In this document: positions 1-12,121 of the stretch, piece after piece
How positions within the stretch are numbered: position 1 is the stretch's first letter
Layout: each line of letters opens with the position of its first letter
Position numbers and translations under genes: made by a program
The notes under the pieces: model-generated
The model's database searches: none
What the model was told of the DNA's origin: nothing
The model's input: the letters and a program-made list of their open reading frames with translations, nothing else
From: Oxytricha trifallax
Lineage: Eukaryota > Ciliophora > Spirotrichea > Sporadotrichida > Oxytrichidae
Assembly: GCA_000711775.1 (NCBI GenBank)
Contig: ARYC01000123.1
Span: forward strand, 1 to 64,000
Reading direction: 5' to 3'
Length of the DNA stretch: 64,000 nucleotides

Positions 1-3000
1 TTCTAAGTTGGAGTGAGTTAAAGACTGTTTGATTAGAATTGATTGATTTAAGCAGTACCCGTGTTAAATTTTTGTTATGGAGAAATGTTGTATTTCGGTG
101 TCTGACTCATAATCCCTCCACCACTATGTTTCTTTAGAGAGGAGGAAGAGGAGTCCTGTCCACTTTTTATCTATGACAAGTTCTGGAGAGTTTATTTGCT
201 TGCAAGTTGGCTTTAGTTTAGCTGCTTTAAACTTAGCTTTGTATCTCTTTTTCTTTGAGAATCTGAAAAGCTTTATTGATTTTACAAAGTGTAGCTACCA
301 TCAACCCGATTCCTTTATGGAGTGAGTAAGTCATTATCATTATGCGCATATGTGAGTGAAAGCTATCTCTATCTTTGCCACAATATATTATATTCGCTCA
401 GGCTGTTTTCCTACTTTAGTTGCTTGTGAGTATTCCATTAGTATTATTATTGAACTGTTAAACAAAGCTAGTCCATATTAAGTGATGCTGAACTTATGCA
501 CGCTGCCGCTGTAACATTTTTTCAGTTCCTGAGAGCTTACAGGAAAAGTCTCTAATTTTACTACACAGTAGTCATCATAAGGTCGATTAGAATTTAAGGT
601 TTTGAGTGCACTATTGTCCAAAGGCGTCAATTTAGTTAATTTCTCAAACAGGCGCAAGTACTTGTAATTATGGTAAGGATCTTATAACTTTGAACTTTGA
701 TGGAAACTTTCAGTTTTTGTATTTTGTTCAAACTATTATTTCCTCTTGTCAACATCATCAATTATATCTTCAGTAAAACTGTCTTTAGTTCTGGAATATT
801 CTAGCAAATTATATGTTGCAGAATTGAATGATCTCTCTTCAGAACAAAGTAAAACATTGAGGATATTGTATCGTAAGTCAAATGGTATTTCATAATTCAG
901 TTGAATATCCCTCTTTCAATGCATTGTCTTCTATCTTATTTAATTTTTCTTTTCTATACACAAAGTTAGGAAATTCAATAACTTACAGTGATTATATAGA
1001 CTCGAATACTTAAGGGACAATTTTAAGAAGGGTTTAACGGAGAGTTTTTTATATCTGTATAAGTAGAGATTCTATAGACTTAGACTCGTAGGTTTTCTTC
1101 CCTTCAAATGTTTTATTGAATTCTTTCATAATTTGAACTGATTATATCATTGAGTCCAGACAGTATGCTAAACTATAATCTTGAGAATAGTAATCAATAT
1201 ATTTTTGCACTTTTTCCCATTAAGTTTCTATAGGAAGTTAAACACAAATACTTACTTAGCTATAAACCCATTGAGTTTTTTGGCAAAATTCCTGAAACTT
1301 TGTACATTATCTCTATTTTCGGGCTTAATTTAGTTGTATTTATATTGAGTATCCTCATAATATGAATAACTGTCTAACTTTGGGGTTGCCATAGTGTCAA
1401 TAAGTATCATCATATACTTTTCTCCTCTTCTGATATCTGCTACACAATAATCTAACTCTTGAAAGTTATGATTAAAGTTAAGGCTTTGTATATTTACCAA
1501 CTAAAGAATTTGACATAAAGTCTCTTAGTCTATACTAGTAATCCGCAGGAATTTAATAGATAGTTTAAGGAGGCTCTTAATCCTAGAGTTACACTGAGTA
1601 GAACCTTATCAAATACGGCTTGCTGAGGCCTATATCGAATTCTTCACTTGCAAATAACTCATCAATCAGGTTTTCAATTATTTGCTCTTCTTTACCTTTA
1701 ACTACTTCAAGTCTTTAGGGTATCAGTATAATTCCTCTCCTCATCGACATGGCCACTAGATAATAATCTTAATTTTCTCTTACAACGGCGAATTGTGATC
1801 TAGGGATAGGATTATCACTGTAAAAGTAAATGAGCTCCACAATGATTGAATTCTCTCCGAATACGTAATCACAAAAATTATCCCTATTGCAGTAATGAAG
1901 TTTATAGATAGAAGGAAACATCTCCAAATTCTATTCTTCTGTATATTTTTCCAATATCCTAATTACTTTAAACGGTTGAAGTTTGAAATTAAAGACTAAG
2001 GATTGAAGTACTTAGCATAGTGGAAAAACCAGTGGGTTTAAAAAACACTCACTGGTTATATCTTCAGGCTTTGAAGAATAAAATGCGGCTAAGAGCATGA
2101 AAGTCGCTCTTAAATCATTATAAACCGGTCCATTACAGAATATATTTAACAGTCCAAGAAGTTCATTGGGGTATGAATAATTCTAGGGGTTCTTATGTAT
2201 CTAAGGCTTGAAAACGTAATATGAATTGAAAGCCTAATGATAATTTCTATGCTAGAAAATTTGGTCATTTTACTCTATTTAGATATTTAATGCCTAAAAG
2301 AGGTATGCATAAGGCGATGCTAGTTACACTCGAAGAATGGTGATCCGGTGAACATTTCCTTCTTATCTACATCACTATGTTCATTAATATATTTATTGAA
2401 GTTGATAGCGTGATCCAGAGTGCCCATTAAATATAATGTCTCAGATTCAGAGAATTACAGAGTAGGAAAATCACGTATTTCAAATTGGTGTAATGTACTA
2501 TCATAATCCTTATCAGCTAATATATTTGCTTTGTAATTCAAGGATAATTTCTTTAAGCTTTTATTTCAAGACGATCATAATTTTTAGTTTAAGCTTTAAG
2601 CTTTGAAGCTTTTGTAATTGAATCCTTGCTCGTTAGTTTATAGCTATCGGGATCTATTTCAATAGCTGCACCCGATTCTCTTTTTTAGAAATAAATTTCA
2701 TCTGAAACAAGACCCTTATTTTATTAAATAATCTTCTCTTCGTAAGTTATTGACTGCTTTTTGTTTCTTTCAGATAATGATCGCTTTTTAGAAGCAGTCC
2801 TACATTTTTTTACTTTTCTATTCTTTCCTAATCGACCAAATCTATATTGAACACATTGTTTACAGCCATGTTAGTGTTTTTGATTGTAGCGGTGGCAAGC
2901 CAATATTTTGTTTTATGAATTCGTTCAGCTTTTCCTAGAACATTTTAAAAAGTTATTAACAGGAATCTGCTTGTTATTTATAAGTGAGCGGATTCACTCT

Positions 3001-4100
3001 TAATTTATTGATTAGAGTTTGATAATCGAGGAGTTAATCCTCTAAATAAACTTAAATTGCATGGGTATCTGATTCAGAAGCTTAGGTTATTTGTAAGTGA
3101 CCTGCGTCATGGTGTCCAGAACTTAACCAATATCCTAATAATCAACTTAATTATCATCAGAATCAATCAATGCTAAATTTAGTTTGAATTTTCGATTTTG
3201 ATTGTTATTAGGATTCTAATTCAATATTGAAGATACTAAATTAGAAGCATATTAATCTTGTTCGATAGATTGATTAAGAAGATCCTTTTAGTTGATTTTA
3301 TAGGCATTCAAATTATCATTAATCTAGAAGTTTTGAATATCGTTCCCTTCTTCATTGTGATATTAACCCTCAATATTTAAATTGATTTCGACATTCATCT
3401 TGAATTTAGTATCTGATTCTTGCTACTCTTGCTAGCCCTTTTCTTATTCTAAGCTGTTCATTTGATATGATTGACGAATTTTACATTTGCTTAACATCTG
3501 TTTTTTTACTTTACGAATCATGAATTGAATAAATGATTCATCTAAATTATTTTATTTTTCATAAGCTTTGAAGTAATCAGCATTATGGTCAAAGCGTATC
3601 TATTTTAAACCAGTGATCTTGGTAGTTAGTATATTCTAAGAGATTTTCACAATTTTAATACTCTGAAATGAAGTGTTATTTAACTTTTTGTTTGAAAGAG
3701 CATTTAAAGGTAGAATTGCAAGTTGGTTAAGTTCAAGCTCGCTTTACTATAAGACTTCATTTAGCGGCTAATCAAGTTTGTTGATGAAAATAGCGTGAAG
3801 TGCTCACATCAAGATTTTGAAGAAGTCCTCAATGCATAAATCTGGGCTTTCTATAAGTTAATCAAAATAGCGGAGAAGAAGCTCAATTGCATTATCATCA
3901 TGAGAAACAAGAAACTCAAAAATGGTACCTTTCCATTCTAAAAAATCCTGTCCTTCTACGAACTTGCATGACAAAGAATAAAGTCCTATTATTTCAAGAG
4001 GAGAGTCACCTTCTTTATATGCATATGAAATCTGTCCCACATCATTTGGTAGTAATTAAAATACTGCTTGGTCACCAATCGATTATTGCATTCCTTCCAT
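1..4100 (-). pseudogene. Large transposon-associated ORF, function unknown, broken
   Basis: Reading leftward from the ATG at 4098-4100 (protein start MEGMQQSIGDQ) the minus strand is coding-like over about 4 kb with TAA/TAG as Gln. Frames change several times and several in-frame stops are present, so it is decayed. Recognisable stretches include an Asn/Gln-rich region (about 3.5-3.0 kb), a Cys/Lys/Arg-rich patch (about 2.85-2.75 kb, C-x2-C followed by basic residues) and a well-preserved block near 1.85-1.45 kb. I find no motif that names a family. It is transcribed away from the transposase at 4207 and is probably an accessory protein of the same element. It could instead belong to an older element that the transposon landed in. 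Confidence 0.5.
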
Positions 4101-4206
4101 TTTAATTTATAATTAAAATACTAAAGATATCTATTTATATTCTTAATGATATTAGAATATAATTAATTTGATCAAGCTTCATCTGTAAAATTATACCTAG
4201 AAATAA

Positions 4207-6961
4207 ATGAAGATCTAAAAAACAGATAACTAGAATGCAGGTATAAACTCACACCCTAACGAAGAGTCTAAGAATGGATCTTAATCAGAAATTTCTTGCT
4301 CATAGCAGTCGATATTAAGCGATGATTTTCTTATTTCTAATGCCTTATCTGTAATTAAACCAAGCAAAGTTAAGGCTTAAGAGAAATCTATTGTTAAATG
4401 GACTCCTGTCGTGCTTGGTAAATTATTCCCAAACGTTATTTAGTCAACAAAGTTCAAATACAATTCTGGATAACTGCTAAACAGTGGTGAAGTCCCTGTA
4501 CAAATCTAGAAGCTTACAGGTGGAGTAATCATAAAACTTCCTTAAGAAAAAATTCAAGAATATTTAGCTAGCAATGTTGATGTTTGTTACATATAAAATG
4601 ATGAGGAGCTTTGCAAATTCCTTGAAGCTTACCTTCAAAGTTTTCGACTTGCCAGAATCAGGAATAAACCAGTTATGAATAATTAAGAAAGCGACACAAG
4701 CAAAAATATTACAGGAGGATGCAAAGTTAATTAGTAACGAGGAGCTCTTAGAGGGAGTCAAAATTTAATAGATGCTCTCAACGAGACAATTAAATAAAAA
4801 GGCAAATCCTAGAAGTTAAGTAGCAATCCTTTTTTGAAGAAAAGAGAAGCTAAGCTCGCATGTAAGAAATTAGAGGTTATTAATCTATACTATAATGAGC
4901 AATTAAAACCTCGTCAAGTGGCTAAGAAATTGAAGATGGATGTGGATGTTGTATATAAGACTATCGAAAAGTTTAAGTACGAGGTCAAGCATAAGATTCT
5001 TGATCCTGAACCACAAAAGAAAGTGGGTAGAAAAGGGGTTTGTGGGAACTAGCTCTTGCTTGATTCTATCCAGGCCTACCTAGAACAGAACGGAATTTAC
5101 GAAGTTACAGGATAGAAGCTTCATAATTATTTATTAAACCTGGCTCAAACAAAGCCAGAGTGTAAGCTACTTAAGGTGCCTTGCGTTACCACTCTTCAAA
5201 AGATTCTGTGAGATAAGTTCCATCTAAGATATGGGAAAACTCAGGCTGCTAATACAAAGTATAGAGACCCGAACTTCAATGAGAAGAGGCTCTGGATTAG
5301 CAGGTTGTTGGCTCAGTTCTTATATGAGGATGCAGTTATCATTTCAGTTGATGAGAGCAACTTCCGATCGGACTCGATGCCCTCAAAGTAATGGAGCTTC
5401 AACATTAAAGATATGCATCGAGATTCTGCAAATTTACAGAAGCGATAAAAAAGGTTGCAAAATGATAGCATGATCCTCGCTAGCGATGACAGACTTTTGT
5501 ATGGAAAAATGCTCCTCAAAATGAATCAAAGTTCTGATTCTTCAACTTCAAAATTCTCAGAGAGCTTCCACCTGGAAAAAATTGAAAATGTTGGGGAATA
5601 ATTAGAGAAGGTTTCAAATTCATTTGACTTATGGTTTTCTAAAAATTGTAATTAAAAGGTTGGAAATATTAAAAGTGGAAAATTCGGTGTGGCTAAGTCA
5701 ATTTTGTAAGCAATTAGCAATTTTGCAATGAAATGCTTTATAGGACCTAAGGTAGGATAGGGGTTTAAGAAATATCCTAGACGCCAAAGAATCTTGTCAG
5801 CACTCCAATCTAAATTCATGGAGCGAAAGTTCTAAGGGGGTCAAAGTAGTCATCGAAAACCAGTAATTATAGTTAGAAAACCATTGAAAATACTAAGGTA
5901 ATTATTAATGCATAATACTTTTAGGGAAATCCATAACTGAAACCATTAAAAAAGCAACTTCAGACCCCTTCAATGAAAACTCGGCTTGCATTTACAAAGG
6001 ATCTCTCCCCGATATTAGAGGTCCCTGAGACCTCCAACTAGAAATTCAGCTTGACTAAAACTTTTCAGAGTTTCCGCATAAATAGTTCAGTGAAATCAGT
6101 GGTGTCTGAAGACAATTCAACTTCAAAAGTGAAGAGTGGTTTAACTCCTATTCTTGATAAAATATCAAAACTAAAACTGGAATCTTCGAGGAAGAAGTCT
6201 GTTGACCTAGGTGCCGAAACCAAGTTGGAAAGTCGGTTTGCGGTCACTCCTAGGAAATTAAAACTCTCAAGTAGCTTCCACAAAGACTCATCGAACCCTG
6301 GGTCAGAGCAGGGAAACTTGCAGAGTGAAAGGGGCTCTTACTAAAAGCTTTGGCCCCAGCTATTTATAGACCCTCACTTGAAAAGCATTAAGGAATACTA
6401 GAGCGAGATGAAGCAGAACCTGGGACACTATGGGATGAAAGTGAGAGAGTTGTCAATTAAGAAAAGCTCAACTAAGAGATAGCAATTCTCAATGTCTTAT
6501 ATTGCTGCGATTTCCTAGGATAAAATTATCTCCAGTCAAGTGATAGAAGGAGCTTTTGACTCAGTTCTCTTTGAAAACTTTATCTACCATACCTTACGCA
6601 GTGTAAGAACTGACAAAGAACTACACTCGAAGAAAGTGGTCCTGCTGATGGACAACGCAGTCATTCATAAATATTCAGAGATGTTAGCCACAGCCAGAAA
6701 GTTCAAAGTGAATGTGCTCTTCAACGCCGAATACTCGCCTTGGCTCAATCCAATTGAGCAGTTATTCTCCTTTACAAAGAAGGAGATGAAGATGGACACT
6801 ATTCAGAACAAGTAAGTTTTAATGGGCTTTACACTTTTAGGCAGCAATTGGTGAAGAGGGTTGCGGAAATCGTTCAGAATTTAAGAAAAGAAGACATCCA
6901 GGGGATGTGGGCATTCAGTATCAAGAAGTGGATTCACACTCTTCGGTTCGGTTTTGTGTGA
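4207..6961 (+). pseudogene. Tc1/mariner-IS630-like transposase, decayed, with domain insertion
   Basis: The frame opens at ATG 4207 (MKIQKTDNQNAG) and runs to TGA 6959-6961. After about 210 residues without a named domain comes a helix-turn-helix block at about 4834-5030 (RQVAKKLKMDVDVVYKTIEK), then the first catalytic Asp in ISVDESNF (about 5340), the second in LLMDNAVIHK (about 6645), and the third position in YSPWLNPIEQLF (about 6735). The first two acids are about 430 residues apart, far more than the usual about 90-100. The stretch 5400-6480 is a Ser/Lys-rich insertion. A 29-nt GT-AG intron at 6812-6840 restores the frame so that the protein ends IHTLRFGFV. At least two in-frame TGA codons (about 5210 and about 5938) indicate it is no longer functional. 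Confidence 0.7.
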
Positions 6962-7876
6962 TGATGTTTGTTTCATAGCTGAAGTAGTGTATAAAACCTG
7001 TTTCCCTTTACAATTTCCCATGTCATGTCAGTTTTAAATTCATCGCAGATTATTATAATTAATAACACTATTTATATTTTACTTAAAAATGTCCTAATTC
7101 ACTCATTACAACACTCGATTCTAAAATACTGCTTCTATTTCACATTTGCTCTCTTAAAATGGCCACTTCCTTAGCGATTCTACTTAGTTGCATTTGCCTT
7201 TATATTATCGCAATCATGCATGAATGCCATATTTCGGCAAAACTTCCAAATTTTAATGGAGTTACCCTACTTTCAAGCCCCTTTTCGGTAAATGAGAGAG
7301 GTTTTTATGAAAAAGTCCCTATTTTGCTCTAAACTACGCAAGTCTCTAAAATCGCTAATTTCGCAAATCTCCCAACTTCCCTAATTATACAGACCCCTAA
7401 ATTTGAGATGTATCAATTTTTACAAATACATATATAATTTTGACCAGTCCCCTAAATTTTTTGACCAACTACTAATAAAAAAATGACACATGGCAACAAA
7501 AACACAGGGGTTTTGAAATTGAGGGGATTTGGGGTTTACGCATTTTTCCATTGGTCTAATTATATTATTTATTTATTTTTAATTTTATTTTCACAATTTC
7601 CTGATTCAATTCTATTTTAGCAATATAATTTTAAATTTTATTTTAACAATTTCCCATTTTAAATCTATTTTGATAATAATAAATGCAAATTCTTAAATAT
7701 TTACTAGATATAATTAATTTGGTTAAATATTTAGTGATTATAATTTTAAAGGAAAAAGCATTTATAAGTTTGATTTCAATTTTCTTTTCATTATTTATCT
7801 ACAAAACTAAGCCACTTCAATTTGTTATGCCAATAAACTAAAATCCTTTATAATTAAATTCAATAAATCATTTAAT
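6962..7876. other. Transposon 3' region and AT-rich spacer
   Basis: From 6962 to about 7540 the sequence is moderately GC and contains short C4/G4 runs, ending in G4T4-like repeats taken as the transposon end. From 7541 to 7876 it is plain AT-rich DNA with no coding block that I can support. Confidence 0.4.
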
Positions 7877-10800
7877 ATGAAATTTAGAGGGTTTCTTATT
7901 GTTGTAAAAGGATTGATTCTAGGAAACCAAAAGGAAATCGTGATCGACGATTTCCTACCTTTCTGGAAGGGAACTAACTCCCTCATCTTTGATCAAATCT
8001 CAGATACTCAAGGTCTATGGGGCCCCTTCATCGAGAAGGCATGGGCCAAGGTAAACGGTTACTATGATAGAACCAATAATATATATAAATTCATATGCAC
8101 TAGTTTACATTATCTTATTAAATGTGATTAAGCATAATCTAGCTATATTCCATTTCTAATTTCAAATGATGAGCAAATGTAAATATTTAAATGGTGGCTG
8201 GGCAAGTGAAGTGTTCCAGTTCATGTTTGGTCTCCCAACCACTAAGCACTCAAACGGCAAAGGCAAGTGGATCACAAGTACTGACATTTGGAATATCATT
8301 AACAATTCAGATAAGAGTCAATACATTATCTGGGCCGCTACTCCAGGAAGTGGAAATTAAATATTAATCTCATTAATTTCATTAGTTCTTTGACAAAATA
8401 GTCATTCAATTCTTTGTTTTAATTAGCTTTTTATTTATTTTTGAAATGATTAACTTACCTAAAAGTATGGTTTAGCACAAAGTCATGCCTACACTGTAAT
8501 CAGTACTCACATTGTTAATTTCGCCAATCTTAAAACATTTTTTATTAATTTTTTACAAATAATGAACTGAAATTTCTATAAAATTTCACATTAGTTTAAA
8601 ATGAACATAACATAAGAATATAGTATATTTTTAGAATGGTACCGAAGCTGCTAAGCTTTTAAGAATAAGAAACCCATGGGGTATCGATGCTGATTACAAC
8701 GGTACATGGTGCGACTCATCAGCAAAATGGACTGACACAGTTAACAAATTAAATTCATAATGTTTTATGATATAATTACTTTATAGCTTCAAAAATCTAA
8801 TAATATAATTATATAAAGAAATTTTTAATAGTAAAATTCTCCACTCAAGTTCCATTCAAGAAAGATACTTAAGACGGGATATACTTTGTCGACTTACAAA
8901 CATTCCAAGAAAGTTTCTCAGACGTTCAAATTGCTTTCTACAATATATAGAAATAAATTAAAATTATTTACAAATTTTATGCCAATTTATTTTTAGTAAT
9001 TCTATATCGTGAGAAACCAGCCGAATTTCTAAAACTTTATTCAAACTAATGTGCTTTTTTTTCGAATAAAATTTAGTAAATGACGCTTACGTGAGTTCAA
9101 CAGCTACTATCTACACTGATGTTGGCCTTGGATCAAAGTTTGAATTCACTCTTGGCTCCGCTGTCGATGGATTCTTCGGTATTGATTTCTATAACACCAG
9201 AATGTATGAAAATAAATCTATTATCATTATAATTTTACATATATAATTTAATTGATTTTAGAAATTTATCAACATTTTTTTGATAATTTTAAATTTTAAA
9301 TGTATCCAGTTGGTTGCAAAACCACATTCAAAACTAAAAAATAAATTTTTATAGGTTTTTATAGTGTTACAATACTAAATAAGGGAACTACTGATATAAA
9401 AAAAATAAAAACCTTGCTTAAGCCTTTACTTTTTTAGCGAAGGGAAATTACGCATTTCATATAAGAATATTTGAAATAAAATCCTAGATTAAAATACATC
9501 AGGTAAAGAATTCATTTCTAAATAAATTTGTAAAAAAAGCAAATCTAATTTTTATAAAATCCATCCCATTAAAACATCTACTATAAATTAAACCAATTCT
9601 TATACTAAGCAAGTTACTTTTTGATTCACCCAACTTTACATGTAAGTATACCTCGATGGTAAGGTTTTCTCTACTGCCTGGGCTGATGAAACTCAAAACT
9701 ACGGCTTCATCCAGGGCACATGGCCAGCTGGCAAGTATATGGTTCTTACAAGCGCCCACTATTGGGACAACAATGACGTCAGAGACTTCAGTTTTAGAAC
9801 ATTCCTACCAGTCTCAGTTGTCATTCATTAATTAGCAGAAACTTACTATAGAAAATACATCTATAATATATGAATTACAGGCACAAACTTCAAGACTAGC
9901 GATGAAAAAATAGCTGCTTTAGCCAGTATCGATTTCGCCAGTTTGAAAAACTAACCATGGTCTTCCACTGATTCAATCAACGCTTTCAGATGGAACTTCA
10001 TTGGTTCTGCCAACAACATTTTACAGTCATTAATAATTGCTTAAAAGTCAAAATTAATCCTTTATTTTGCTTAAAATTAGTACTTTTGGGTTTGGAAAAT
10101 AGCAAATATTTTATGTTAAACATTTATACTGGATTCTAAGGTACATCTACAACTAAGAAATGCACACTTAAATTCAAATTCTCAGCTATTGGTGCTGATG
10201 GTACAATGATCTCTGATCAAGCCGCTTCAGCTTTATTTAAATAATAAAATATATGTTGTATTTTTGTAATGGAAAAAAATTATTAAAAACTACATAATTA
10301 TTGATAATTAATATTTGTAAATTAAGAATTTTACAATTTTCTAGATAAAATTTGAGGTATTTTAGTATTCTTCCACATTTTATCTATTTCTCTAAACGAA
10401 ATGATTTATAATTATTAATCACTTATAAATTGCTTTTTTTGCTAATTAAAAATGATTCAATGTAATTATATGTAGAATATATTATAATTATAGCTTGCAC
10501 TAAGGGTCAAGCAACTGCCTCAGGAACTACCACAACCACTTTTACTTGCACTTGCATAACTACTGGTACCTCTCAATTAAAATTAAAAATAAATAACTAT
10601 AATTAATTTAACATATTTTTATGAATTAACTTCGAAGAATTTTCATAAAATTTAGTTCATTTATTAAGTAAATGCAACTTCTTGATTAAAAAACCTTAAA
10701 TATCTTTCAAAATTTAATTTATAATTTAAATTGCTTAATTATATCTATTAGAATTAATTAGGGTTTAATATTATCACTTTCTTGATAAGAATAGTAAATT

Positions 10801-11208
10801 AAACAAAAAATTTATAGATAGTTAAAATTTTGATTATAATTTAAAAACAAATATCTTTAATTATGCAGGAAATAAAATACAAAATTAGGGATTGCACTTG
10901 TAATTATATTAATAATATATAATAAAATTTCAGTGTGTTTATAATTGGGTTTATACTATATATATATATATTAGAAATTAAAAATTATGAATTTTACTAT
11001 TAAATTTAAAATTAATTAATCTATTGAAATAATATAGAATGGCAATTATTTTTATTTAATATTGAAAATTAATTTTTGTAGAAAAATAGATATAATATAA
11101 TCAGTTTTAAACTTTTCGAAATATTTTGAGATTTTAATTGCAGTGAAGTAATACGCTGGACAAGGATAATCAACTTCTTTCGGGTACAATTCAAGAACTT
11201 GCGTTTGA
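7877..11208 (+). CDS. Calpain-like cysteine protease, N-terminal part missing from window
   Basis: Blocks in order: VIDDFLPFWKG and LWGPFIEKAWAKVNGYY (7877-8075), GGWASEVFQFMFG (8180-8350), the His motif LAQSHAYTVIST (8465-8535), the Asn motif RIRNPWG (8640-8757), then C2L/C2-like beta blocks to a Cys-rich tail ending CV with TGA 11206-11208. The block with the catalytic Cys (LGDCWF type) is absent; it should lie upstream, where the transposon now sits or beyond the window. The gaps are IESs, not introns. Pointers that restore frame are AAT (8075 region to 8175 region), TA (8360 to 8465, giving SGNYGLAQSHAY), AGCTT (10229-10233 / 10492-10496) and CTGG (10563-10566 / 11156-11159). Some other junctions, including 8757/8846 and 8953/9079, are not resolved. 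Probably an intracellular Ca-dependent or Ca-independent regulatory protease. Confidence 0.8.
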
Positions 11209-12121
11209 GTTGAATAGTAAGACAGCTCTTGAAGTCTTAATAGATATAAATATGACAAATAAGGTTTACACCTAAACCAATAAATGGGTTTATTCATTAT
11301 AATTTAAAGTATTTAATAATTAAAGGATTACTAATATCTTTTTATAAATAGGTCAAATTTTATCTAAAAATATTGACGTTATAAATAAGAACTTTAAATT
11401 ATTCAAATAATATGAATATGAGAATTTCAAGATTTAATTTTTAAATAGCATATATAGTATGATATCCCAAAACCATTGACGTCATATAATTTCCTAGTAA
11501 AAAATACATTGTTAGTGGTGGAGGCATACACTCACACCATAAGCAACATATTTAAAACTAATATTATGAAAGTAAGAGACAAATTATGTAATGTTTAAAT
11601 GATTGGCAGATGGGATCCTTGGAGGATTTATCAGCCGACATTGTAAAATATTATAAATATTTGTTTATTATAGTTCACTTAACTTTATTTAAAAAAGTTC
11701 AAATATATTGATAGATTAGAAAAAGGAAATAACATCAAATTTTAAAAAGAATTTTTAGAATTTTAATTAATTTAAATTAATTAATTTATTTAATATTAAA
11801 GCAATATTAAATCTCTAATGTATATAAATATAAATCCTAATTTCTTAATTTACTTATATATAGTATATATAAATTATAGCAATTATACCTTAAATTAAAT
11901 CTAAAATTTACCTACTATATATTGATTTGATCACTCTCTTTTCAGATTTTAGTATATAATAATTGAAATATAAATTTTATTTTAATTTATTAAATAATAA
12001 AAGTACTAAAACAAGAAAAATTAAATAAATTAATAATCGATAAGTTTTGAGGAATAAAATGTAATTATAATTTTAGAATAAAACAATTAATTAAAATATA
12101 ATAAATTCCCTAAAATATAAA
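11209..12121. other. AT-rich intergenic region
   Basis: About 900 bp, very AT-rich. A slightly richer patch at 11463-11640 has no sustained frame. I see no gene here. Confidence 0.5.

Larger units (their letters stand above)
1..7540. mobile_element. Large decayed DNA transposon, left end outside window
   Basis: I read 1-7540 as one transposon because two divergent coding regions share a 106-bp intergenic gap (ATG at 4100 on minus, ATG at 4207 on plus) and the plus-strand gene is a Tc1/IS630-type transposase. The right end near 7507-7537 carries G4T4-like sequence (ggggttttg, then ggggatttggggttt), as expected of a telomere-bearing element reading outward. Beyond it the sequence drops to plain AT-rich DNA and a host calpain gene begins. 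The left end is not in the window, so the terminal inverted repeat cannot be tested. At over 7.5 kb it is longer than the TBE at 50017-54165, so it would be a different family. Both ORFs are broken. The exact right boundary is an inference. Confidence 0.55.

Noticed and set aside
1-4100. Viral-type polymerase or capsid gene
   Set aside because: No such motif could be recognised in the coding-like stretches.
7507-7537. G4T4-like sequence as a real chromosome end
   Set aside because: Sequence continues into a host gene on the far side; it fits a transposon terminus better.
7877-11208. Calpain gaps as introns
   Set aside because: Most gap edges lack GT and AG, and several join in frame only through short direct repeats, as IESs do. 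True GT-AG introns are visible elsewhere (kelch gene, reductase).
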